A stretch of 64,000 nt of DNA, from NCBI GenBank assembly GCA_023634235.1, contig JAMKCF010000016.1:1784001-1848000 (forward strand), given 5' to 3'. Source of the DNA: Pisaster brevispinus. Lineage: Eukaryota; Echinodermata; Asteroidea; Forcipulatida; Asteriidae. How positions within the stretch are numbered: the first letter of the stretch is position 1; each line of letters opens with the position of its first letter. Of the stretch, positions 21,601-33,600 are shown in pieces. A model generated the notes under the pieces. That model saw only the letters and a program-made list of their open reading frames with translations. It searched no databases and was not told the origin of the DNA. The translations under genes were made by a program, and so were the position numbers.

Positions 21601-24600
21601 AACTGCCTTGCCCATTACCAAAGAAGAACTGCCTTGCCCATTACCAAGGAAGAACTGCCTTGCCCATTACCAAGGAAGAACTGCCTTGCCCATTACAAAG
21701 GAAGAACTACCTTGCCCATTACCAAGGAAGAACTGCCTTGCCCATTACCAAGGAAGAACTGCCTTGCCCTTTACAAAGGAAGAACTGCCTTGCCCATTAC
21801 CAAAGAAGAACTGCCTTGCCCATTACCAAGGAAGAACTGCCTTGCCCATTACCAAGGAAGAACTGCCTTGCCCAGTACCAAGGAAGAACTGTCTTGCCCA
21901 GTACCAAGGAAGAACTGCCTTGCCCAGTACCAAGGAAGAACTCTTTTAAATTTGATATAAAAACCCATCTTTTTAAAGCCGCTTTTTAGTGTGTTTTTTG
22001 GTCTTGTTCTTTTGTGTCTTTTGTTTGTCTTTCTTCTATGGTCGCCTTGCCAGTTAGTTTAGATTTTTTACATAGGTAGGGTTAGAGGCGTCTGTCTCCT
22101 GAAAAGATCAAAACATTACCGATGCCAGCAGGGATAGGCCTATATGTAATTGTAATAAGTAACTTTTAGTTCTCTGTTGGCGGGACAGACGTATCCCCAT
22201 ACTGTGGTTTGGGCACTGGCCTGGTGACCAGTCTTTATTCTTTGTCTTTTTCTTCCATTCTGTGCATTTTAACATTTGTTATGCGCCTTTGATCATTTTG
22301 CATGTAAGGGGCGCAATATAAATTTTAATTATTATTATAATAATTATTATTACTGCCTTGCCCTTTACAAAGGAAGAACTGCTTTACCCATAGCCTTGCC
22401 CTTACAAAAGAAAGTAGATGCACTTGGCCTTAAACGCTTTTAACACATGCACTTGGTACCACCTTAGTAATTGCTTCCTAAAGAATACTGGCGAGCATCT
22501 TAATGTAATTATTCGACAGATTAGTGCATACACCTCTATAAACTTATAAACTACAAGGACATGAAGGAATGACACATTCTCATTTTAAGTTGAATTCCTT
22601 TAATTGTTAGACCAAAGCCTTTTTATAGCCCTAAGACTAAAAAAGCACTGGATTAAAAGACCTCCGTTTCAACTCTCAAATCACAAATACCAAACTTCCT
22701 CTCTCTTTTTTTGTCTTGTTTAAACTAAGCCCACCTTGCGGGTTTTAATCACATTGTATCCTCAAGGGTAGATGAGTCATCACATGGAACCGTTAAGATC
22801 TCATGGAGGAATCTATATTTATTGCAGAGAGTTCCTTGGGACCCTCAACATGTAGTCTGAAGTACAGTGCTTCATTGTCAGGGCTCAGAAATATCAAGAG
22901 TTTTATGTGAAAAATGTGGGTTAAGCAAAGAAAAAATTATTAACGAAGGACTTGAACCTACAACCCCCGGGTTATCGTGCTGGCAATCTACCCACTGAGC
23001 TATCTAGCCCTTATGTTAATAATCTCCCTATTTTGTCAATATCTTTGGTCTGACTGGCACCCTTGAATAAAGATATTGAAAAATAACAGTAGGTTTTCGG
23101 CTGTTTGCGGAACACCTAAATAGGAAGACTGTCAGCTTAGGGCTAGATTAGCTTTGTTGGTAGAGCACCGGAATGTTGATCTGGAGGTCGCAGGTTCGAG
23201 TCCTGCATTGAAAAAAATCTTTGTTCAACCCAAAATCATTTTGAAAAATTCACACAGTTAGTTTCCTTTGTGGTTTATTACCTGATAGTTTTTTTTTTAA
23301 TTCAGACCTTTTTTATGTCTGCCTTGTAAAAAAAAATAGTCTCTTTACCTACTCTTTGATTTGATCATACTTCTCTAGCATTCTTCCCAGAAGCCCCTTG
23401 AAATCTATAACTCCAGGGGCCGGTTTCACAAAGAGTTAAGATTGATCTTAACTGTGTATCAATCTTAATTGCTAAGCAAAGTGTGATGTCACAATACAAA
23501 TCACTATGGTAATACTGACAACTCATCTTATGATGAATCTTAGTTAGTGCTTTGTGAAATCGACCCCAGGGGTCACCAAAATGTGGAAATGCCATCACTT
23601 CATACCTTCTAAAATTTGGATCAAATTTTCAGACGTTTTTGTAGGCAATGAGTCTCATCTTTGGGTTGAATAACCTAAAGATAGAGAAAACATAAGGAAG
23701 AGTACAAAATAACCTTTAGCTCATATTATCAAACACAGACTTTCCACTCTTGAAAACAACCCAGCATCAACCAATGGTAATTCTAGTTTTTATTTATTTC
23801 ATTGCAGGCATTCTAAAAGAAAACTGCGATGTAAAAAAAAAATAAAAAAATCTTGAGATACAGTGTAATCTTCAGCTCTCATTTCATCAAACAGACAAAA
23901 ATTCCACTCTCACGAAAAAACCAATGACTTTACCCTAATGTTGATAAGTTTTTTCATTTTACTGTGGCATGATTGAAAAACCATTACAGTCCCAAATCCT
24001 TCTATATCCAATTTCCAAAGTGAAAGTTTCTGAAAGATGGTGGCCAGTAGGCCCAAACAACATGTAGGCCTTGGTGACTAGTGCGACTAGTGTCGAAGTC
24101 ATGACTATTGATTGCTATGTCTGTATGTCCAGTCATGACTACTGCTTTTTAACTACCTGTTTAACAGCACTGCCACGACTACTTAAAAAAAATAAGCGTG
24201 ACTTGTGTCGAAGTTGCGACTAATTGAAACGGAACTAGTCGGGTAGTGAATTTCACTAGTCGCCCAAGCCTAACTGTCATTGTCTGGTCTGATATATTGT
24301 TGCATCAAAAGAGTTGCTTACGGCAATGGCATTCATTGCAATAAATACTTCACACTTCAGCCTGAATTTTACCATCTTACGCCTGCAGCACTCCACAATC
24401 TTTGCTTTGAAAAAAAGTTGGACTACTGTCGAAGTTAAAACTAGTGGGAAACTTTGGAATGCTAGGCCGCAGCAGACTTACCAGGTAAATTTCCACCGTT
24501 TACGTAGTTTTGAGCATGTGCACATTTTTCGAAAACAATGGATTTACCTGGTAAGTCTGCTGCCACCTAGCGTCCCGAAAGTCCCCCAATGAAGCAGGTC

Positions 24601-27600
24601 TAGTTGGGTAGTGAATTCCACTAGTGGCCCAGGCCTAACAACAAGTGCTCATCACAGGGTCAGACCAGCCTCGTTATCTGCATAAATAATACTGGGTTAT
24701 GTTTTGCAAATTCACTTTCATATCGGACGAACTTGTTTATTCACTTTGCAGATAGGCTGTCTTTAGCAAAATCAATGTGACATTTAAACAAACAGATTAT
24801 CACTGAGACAATTATGCTTAGGGCCATCAAATGCATGAACATTGTAATTTGTGTAGACATGCACATGTACCATGTGTTGAGATTATCTTGCATGTTTTCA
24901 TTACAGTTCAAATCAAAGCAGAAAATTGCAATCAAAAAAAATGTCTCGGTGGTTTGACTGTAAAAGACATCTGGTTTATACACGGCGTCGACAAATGGTC
25001 ATTAGCGACCGCACCGACGATGTTGACAGTATCATGCCTGTTAATCCACGCTGTCATGATTGATCACAGGACAGATCCTGTAATGAATAAATTACATCCG
25101 GAGCACTCAATATTGTAGGGGCACGCAACCCTACGGTATCACGCGAGGATTACAGCTGATTGGAAGATACATTTCACTTGAATAGTGAAACAGGAACTCT
25201 ACCTCTGGCCCACTTTTATCATCATCATCTACAACTTCATCATCGTGGCGTGTCATGGCCAAGTGGATAAGAGCACCGGACTCGAGCTCTGGTGTTTCTG
25301 ATCAGCAGAGTACGGGTTCGAGTCCCGGTCGTGACACTTGTATCCTTAAGCAAGACACTTAACCATTGTTGCTGCGTCCTGCGTTGATCTCTTAATTTTT
25401 ACATTCAAGTTGACTCCCAAAATGAAGAGTGTGGCAGATAGTATAGACCTTTATCTTGCTGCCACCATCTTGGTCATGTTCCCTGTATCCAATTACAGTA
25501 ATGAATGCTACTATTCATTACACTAAAAAGGGAACCAGACTATTTTTTCTCCCAGCCTCGATTTGGTTACACTAGTTCAGATTTGAGAAAATCAAGATGG
25601 CCACACCATGATAAAGGTCTAGATAAATGTTTTACATCGCGAAGTTGAAGGGCTTTTAAAAGAGTTGACCATCATCTTCCTTGGAGAGCTTAAGAAACTT
25701 AGCATCATCTTCCAATAGTTGAATATTTCTTGTTTTGCTTAACAGGTGATGCAGCAATGGGAAGAAGCCCAAGCCCAGTATGAAACCCTCAGGAAGTCTG
25801 ACCCCAAGGGTGCAGAAGCAATGAAGAAGGGCATGATGGAGGTAAGATGCTGGGGGCGTGTCACAAGGGCAGTTTCTTTAGGAGGGGGGGCTTGCAATTT
25901 GCCGACTAGTTTTTCCTTTCAGGGGGTGTATTGATATTAGTTTGCCGAGTTGTTGACCACACTTTTCCATGGATTTCAAAGTGAATGTCCAAGACTGAAA
26001 GACTATGGGAGGTCATGTTGGCACAGTGGTACATATGTATTTGTTCTTACCTTCCACCTCCGGAACTGAGGCTCGAATCTCGCCATTGTAGTCGATCGAC
26101 AATGATGATAAGAACACTTCCTTCACAAATTCGTTTCTACTTAACACTTTATGAATAGAATTGTAGGATGTAGCCCTTCTCATGTAAGCGCCATTCATCC
26201 GGGACTTGAACTAACAACCTCCGTATAGTCGTACCGGTGGTCTACCAACTGAGCTATCCAGCCCTATGTTGGCGGTCTCCCTATTAGTCAATATCTTTGT
26301 TCGGGGGTGCCAGTCAGAAGCCATATAACCGTTAGCTGCCGTGTAGCCAGGGATCACACCCAAGTTTACGAGACAACCTGGGAAGCGGCAGCAGAGGGAT
26401 CACCTCAAGGGGATGCACTGTTTAATATCAAATATCAAGTAATAAACCACAAGGGAAACTGACGGAGTAAAGTTTTAATCATTTAGGTTTGAACAAAGAA
26501 AAATTGACTGGAGCGGGACTTACAATGTGCACTCTGAATCAAATCCATCAACTCAAAGTCACAGAGAAGAAACGGTTCTAATATGTACTAAAAATTAATG
26601 AAAGGTTTTTTGTTTTTTTAACAACCGTTTTTTCTGTTTTTCTTCAGCGTTTTGACAACACAATGGCAGATTTGGAGGTGGCAGCCCAAAGGGAGCACGA
26701 ACAGTTACGCAACGTTCATCAACAACGTGTGGGTGCAACACTCCGAGAACAAAGGACATGTGCTGAGCGGCTCTTCACCGAGGCGCTCAGAGAAGAGCCC
26801 CCTAGGGTACTGAAAAATAAAGATTTGTGTTTCTGATCAGCTTAGTGTGGGTTCGTGTCTTCAGCGAGATGCCTTAAATCCCATAATTGCTTTGTCTTTC
26901 GGATGGGACATTTAGCCCTAGGTCCTGTGTACTAGGGATGGTAGTGCACATAAAATAACACCATTGTGCAAGAATAGGGGTTAACCCTGGTGTTTCTGGT
27001 TCACATAGCAAGCACCCTTATGTACAGGTTTCCTCAGGCTTGTGAGCTACAGTGATTAAGTTCACTTGTGAAGCATCCTTGGTTTCATTACCAGAATTAA
27101 TATAATAAAAATGATACAGGGATGATAAGTTTTAGACTCCTACTGAATTCAGAGATGTTTATTTATGTCTGCCTGCCAAAAAAACTAGTTTTTTTTTCTT
27201 CAGATCTATAGAAATCCTGCTTCTTGATCTATTTCTCTAGTGCTGGGAATACTTTCCCAGTTTCTTATAGGTTGCTCTTGGCACTGTATACATTTTGTGA
27301 TAAATTGTTAGCCAGGCATGGATTTCCATCTTTGAGAGGGCAAGGGCATGTTCATTTTGCAAAGGGCGCTCTGGGTTCGAGTTTGGGGGAAATATCCACA
27401 AGACTGCAGGGCTTGTAGCTCAAAACTTTTACTGGACCAGAATTTATTTTACCAGACCAGAATCAAAATGAGTTGAACAAGCACTAAGAGAAAATCTATC
27501 TCGTATGTCTTATGTGTAGTGTACTTTGATAATGAAGAGAATTGAAAGATATTTATCAGATTCCTAGTCAACATTTTTTCACAAAAAAATATTACACAAT

Positions 27601-30600
27601 GAGGTAGCCCATTATTATTCAATTGAAGAACACAAGACCGCCTGGCTTGTCTACTGCCCAGACACAAAAGTCACTGGCCTTGGGCCTGTGGTCCAGTGTA
27701 AATTCTTAGCCCTGGCACTGACTTCCATTGGAAGTCTGTTAGAAAAATTATTGAGGGGCGTGAAGGTCAAGGTCAGGGCAATGACCTCCATGACCTCCAA
27801 GTAATTCCAAGCCTGCTGATTATAGACTGTGCAAGTCTCGCGCGTATTCGAACATTGGGATCCGTTAAAGCGCGTGAGTTTGTTTCTTTAACGCGTTAAA
27901 GCAATGTACGTGGGACCACAGTGGTCCCAAAAATGTTCGAATACGCGCGAGACTTGCATGGTCTATTATAAAAGATAGCTTTGTTTCTTGTTTGAGGTGA
28001 TCCTGCTCCTGCTGCTTCCCAGGTTGTTTGGCAAACTTGGGTGTGGTCTCTGGTTATACAGCAGTTACAGGTTGAATGACTTCTGACTGGTAACCCCGGA
28101 CCAAGCTATTGGCAAAATGAGGAGATGCCAACATAAGGGCTGGATGGCTAATTTGGAGTGCCAGCATGTTAGTCCAGAAGATTTAGTAATTTTGTCTTTT
28201 TTCAACCCAAAATTGAAATTGTATCTTGACGCTTTTTTTTTTTTACACAGACCAAAAAAATACTTCACCTCTTTCAAAAGTTCCTGAAGGCTGTCCAGAG
28301 AGACAGGCAGCACCACATCAACATCTACAAACACCTCCTGACCACTGATCCCGCCCGCGCCCAGAAGCAACGCCACGAAACCGTGCAGCATCTGCACGAT
28401 ATGGACTCCAGTGTACAGAGCTGCTTTGATATGATCACCAAGATGACTGACATTTACAGTGAGATCAAGAGTAAAGTCGGTAAGGAACTTCTATACCAAG
28501 TCTGATTTATTCCAGAGGGATCTCCCCATGCTCTCATACACTAAAGCCCCATTTATATTGAATTAAATTCACGTTTTTGATGCACTCGTGCCGATCGGTC
28601 TAATTCACCGGACCCGAACGCTGGTGCTGTCAGCAGCAGAGTGTGGGTTCGAATCCTGGTCATGACACTTGTGCCCTTAAGCAAGGCACTTGACCAAAAT
28701 TGCTTCCTAAAAAAATGGGAAGGTAGTGCATTCTGCTCCACCAGCCAGGCCCCTAGTGGATGATACCCATGCCTACATCCTTATAGACTGTGAAGGGGGT
28801 AACCGTGTTTCAGCCCCAGGAGTAGGTGGTAATGTGCCCCTGGTGACGGTTGGGGTCGATGGCCCAAATCAGTTATGTGCAGTCCTCACCTTAAAGTGGG
28901 CGTTCGACCTTGTGATGTTAGGCAATATCTCATAAATTATTATTGTTATTTTTTATACTCTACAGTAGATAGAGTCTTCATAAAAGTCGCAACAAAATTC
29001 TCAAGCCGCTTGCCATTATTTTTTTCCTGACAGGTTTCTGAAAAACATTACAAGTCTCTTACCTCACATTAAAATGGTGTAAAATGCCATATTATCTGAT
29101 GCTCTTTCAGAGTGAAATTTTAAACGTGGCGTCATCGGACAGCAAAAATAAATAAATGGGTCTGTACATTCCAGCACCAGTTATAAGGTCATAATGCTGT
29201 TTCGATTGAATATCATCCAAATTAAGGAATGAAATGAAAATTTCTCTGTACAAAAATGTACAGGCCATATATTTGAAGTGTGAAGTCACCAAGTGCTTTT
29301 TGGTATTGACAAAAACTGCACTCGAAGGTTCAAACACAGTGGCATTTTACACCATTATAACCAGATTAGAGACGTGAAATGTTTTTCAGAAACCTGTCTG
29401 GAAATAAATAATGACAAGCGGCTTGAGACGCCCGTAGATAAAGCACTCTATAAAAGCTAGTTGTTATTATTAGCATCATGATTCTTATTATTAATGTTTA
29501 TTTCTCCATTCCGTTCTAGATACCCTTCTCAACTCCAGCCAGTCACCAGAAGACATAGCCTTCTTGAAGTCCATGGAAATCGCCCTCAAGATGGAAACCC
29601 CAAAAGAAAAGGACGTCGTGGAAGAACCAGAAGAACCAGAAGAACCCAAGGAAGAGACCGACGATGAGGAAGTAGTCGATGCTCCGACACCAGCACCTCC
29701 AAAGAAGACCGCCGTGGTACCCAAGAAGTCTGCTCCAGAGAAGCCAAGCAAGCTCCCCAAGGCACCCATCGTTGCCAAGATTCTCCCTCCAAAGGGTAAA
29801 GCGCCCTCTGGACGCAAGGTTCCACAAGTCCCTGATTTCCCTATGATTGTTGCAAAGGTGAGCCATCTGTTCCTTTTATCCACCCCCCAACACCGCAAGT
29901 AAACGTATCAATTTATTGCTATCTATGTGAGGACTTTCCTTTGTCCCTCTAACTTAACACTCTCCACAGACTAAGCGCAAAAACAAATGTGAGGACACAA
30001 AAATACAAAGGATTTCAATGTGAGGACAGCATTGTCCCTTTTGTATTCCTTTGTTCTATGGTCCCCACTCTTATGGTATTACCATTACACCTTTAATTTA
30101 TTTAATGTGTGTGTATCATAATTTGTAAATTATTTACTTTTTGTGTACTGTAACTTTTTACTTAGGTTATTCAATCAATTTTGCTTGTGGTTTCAAAGGT
30201 AGTATACAGGAAAAGGATAAAAAACGTCATTGTTTAATTTGAGTCTGATTTAATGATGGTCTGATTCATGGTGTCTCGTGGCCGAGCGAATAAGAGCACG
30301 GGACTCGAGCTTTGGTGTTTCTGATCAGCAGAGTGTGGGTTCGAGTCCCGGTCGTGACACTTGTGTCCTTAAGCAAGACACTTGGCCATTGTTGCTTTGT
30401 CCTTCGGTTGGGACGTAAAGCCAATGTTCCTGTGTGTTTTGTAACGCACATAAAAGAACCCAGTGCACTTATCGTAAAGAGAAGGGGTCCGCCTCGGTGT
30501 TCCTGGTCTGATTGGCTGCATATTGCGCCACAGCACCTTGTAAACCATTACATGATGCTATAAAGGGGTCTCAAACTTCAAAATGTAGCTCCACAAACCT

Positions 30601-33600
30601 TGCAGGAAAAAAAAAATACTGAGCGCTTTGATATGCCCCTAGGGGTGTGGTAAAGCACTTTATGAGAACCCAGTATATATATACATATATCGCTGTTCAT
30701 GAAGTTCATACTAGAAACACTTCTGTGTGAAATATTTCCCTCTGAACTTAAGTCATGTTCGAGAAATCTGTATCTAAGAACCTAAAAATGAGCAACAGCT
30801 GATTTTGATTATTGCAACCCAAATTAAGGAGGTGTTTTACATGCTGAAAATTGTTGGTTTTTCACATGCTGGTTTTTCACTACCTTACTCACACAATGGA
30901 TAAAAGGCCGAGTCACACTGCAGCGATAACGAAAACGATAACGATCACGATGCAAAGAGAACGCATTCTATTGGTTGAATTACTCCACGCAGAATACGCA
31001 CACGCTCATTCAACCAATAGAATGCGTTCTCTTTGCGTCGTTATCGTTATCGTTCTCGTTATCGCTGCAGTGGGACCGGGCCTTAAGCCCAAATTTTGAC
31101 AGGTTTATTTCATGTACATGGTTGATCACACAAAACATGAACACCGTCTGCGACTATTTTGTCAGCTCCACCCATCCTGTATAACACCTTTATCCGTGTG
31201 CCTTTTGGTAATTTTTGCTATGGTTGACTTTCTCAGCTCACACCAGAAGAACCTGAAGTTGCAGTAAAAGGTGAAGCCCTCCCCATGGTCAAAATAGTGA
31301 AGGCTGAAGCGCCCTCAGACAAGGCTACCGGGGAGCAACCGGAAGCGTTGGTGGAAGAAGAGATCTCTCCTGCCGCACACATCCCAATCATTGCAGGTGA
31401 GCAGGCTCAGAATTTGGCGGCAATTTTCTTGGTTCCCAATTTGTTTTCCTTCAACGTGTGATTTTCTTTTGTTTACGAAGATCGTATTATCCATGGAACC
31501 TCCGTGCATTATCATATTGTGTGTGTGTACATGTAATGTGATTGTGCACATTGTGCCGATCAGCAGTACAATCGTTCCCATCATGCAACACAGCATCTTG
31601 CTCATCAGTGCATCCCAGAAGTCTTTGATGAGACTGGTGATTTAATTTTCACTACCTTATGGAGACCGAGAACAGAAAAGGGAAAACAAAGGGTCTCCAT
31701 AGGGAGATTCTACAGACTGGGTTGCTCCACAAGGAATTTTGTGTACAAAGTCTATGGGAGGTTCTTAACTACAGGGACAAAGGAAAGAACAAAAGATGTC
31801 CACACTGGGATGCAAACAAAAGAACGTGTGTCTGTGTGTGTGTACTCCCTCTATGTGAGCAGTGGTCAAACGATTTCCATGTGGGCATATGGTAAGCTTC
31901 ACAAGTGCGACCGATTGAAAAACTTGCCAAATAGCTGAAATGGTCGCTCATGAATTTCCTCAACAAGAACTTGCACCGATGTATTTATTATTCTCAATTT
32001 CGGTGGCTTAATCAAACCATTATTTGCTACGCATCATTCACAGTGCAACCACTCGACCACTACCTAGACAACGAGAACGAAGACGACGTCTCTGTTTCAG
32101 AGGACACTGAGGAGCCCTCCACGCCAGCTAAAGCCCTCAAACCGATCTTAGTCGCCAAGAAACAGCCGCAGAAATCACAGAAAGCTGCCGCTAGCAAAGT
32201 GGACAAGTCACCGGAGTTTAGACCTCAGGCCAGCAGCAGAATTGATAACGTAAGCTAGCCTAGTAGAAGACAATCACTGGTTTCACTTTATGCTATGCCA
32301 GAGCACCTTGTTGCCAAGTACCAGTATCGGCACTTTACTTGACCCAACATGTACATGAATAACATACCTGGGCTTGATCTTAAGTGCAAATCCATCTTAA
32401 TTGCTAAGCAAAGTGTTATATCACAATAACAGCGGCAGAATTGATATTGTAAGCTAGCCACATAGAATGCAAACTCTGGCTTCACTTATGCTATGCTAGC
32501 GCAACTTTTGAAGCACACAGTCAACATTGGTATTTGTCAAAGACCAGTATATGCACTTAATGTGGCTCAGCATTAATGAATAACAAACCTGGGCTTGAGT
32601 TCACAAAGAGTTAAGATTGAGCTGAAGTGCAAATCCATCTGAACTGCTAAGCAAAGTGTGATGTTGCATTACAAATCACCACGGTAATTATTGACAACTC
32701 ATCTTAAGATGAATCTTAGGGCTTTGTGAAATCTAACCCGGGGAAAGTTTAAGCTCAATCGCTCCTCATAGTCACAAGAAAATAGTGAGAGAAAAAAACA
32801 TCATAATGTTGTCACTGTTTTTAAATAAAAGGTTTTGGACTTGCAAGATCAAAATATATTAGTTGTTACTTAAATCAGAAAAACTATAAGATTTCAGGCA
32901 AAAACATTTCTATGGAAGTTTTCTGCCTTGACCATCTTGATACATGTACATTTAAGTTACGTGCATGTGCAAATCTGTTAACATAATTTTTTTTTTACGA
33001 TGTTCATACCCATGTTATAAAAGGTTTTGGGTGGCTTGTTTTTATTTTGTGCATTTCTTAGTGGATTGATAAAGTACACAATACTTGTGGATACAAAAAA
33101 AACCGTCTACCCCTAGTTGGACTCGAACCTAGGACCATCTGCATTCAATAGCTTGATGTTGCCAAGTGGTCAACTGCACCAGACTTAAGTTCTCATGATT
33201 TAGTCATGGAGCTATGGGTTCAAGTCCTGATCATGACACTTGTGTCCTTGAGCAAGATGCTTTACTACAATTGCTTCTCTTCACCCAGGGGTATAAATGG
33301 GTACCTGTTAGGGTAGAGGTTGATATTGTGTTTGAAGAAGGCTTTTGAGCGCCACAGTAGCCCTGGGCTGTATACTCCCCAGGGAGCTGAGAAAGATTAC
33401 AGGAATGTTATTGGCCCAATGACCAGGGCACAAATGTAAAGCTCATTGATACGTTATTGTAAAAGATGCTTTTGTAAGTACTAGTTTTTATTAATAATAG
33501 TTATTATTAGAACTTAATTATATTATTTTGTCTTTTATCTTTAGTCTGTCACTCAGAAATCCATCAAATATGGGGCAACCCCAGCTCTGGCATTCGGCCT

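Noticed and set aside
20727..21989. 420-, 359- and 217-codon open frames with KEELPCPL/RKNCLAHY repeats
   Set aside because: All three frames of the same 26-bp minisatellite are open simply because the unit holds no stop. There are no splice signals, homology or start context.
23140..23215. tRNA gene candidate with good A and B boxes
   Set aside because: The 5' and 3' acceptor-stem segments do not pair, and the sequence is one arm of a repeated inverted element.
25252..25340. tRNA-Ser/Leu-like gene candidate
   Set aside because: It recurs several times with the same non-tRNA body attached; it is a SINE head.
29491..29898. Minus-strand 135-codon frame (Gly/Ser/Leu-rich)
   Set aside because: Antisense shadow of the low-complexity APP linker exon.
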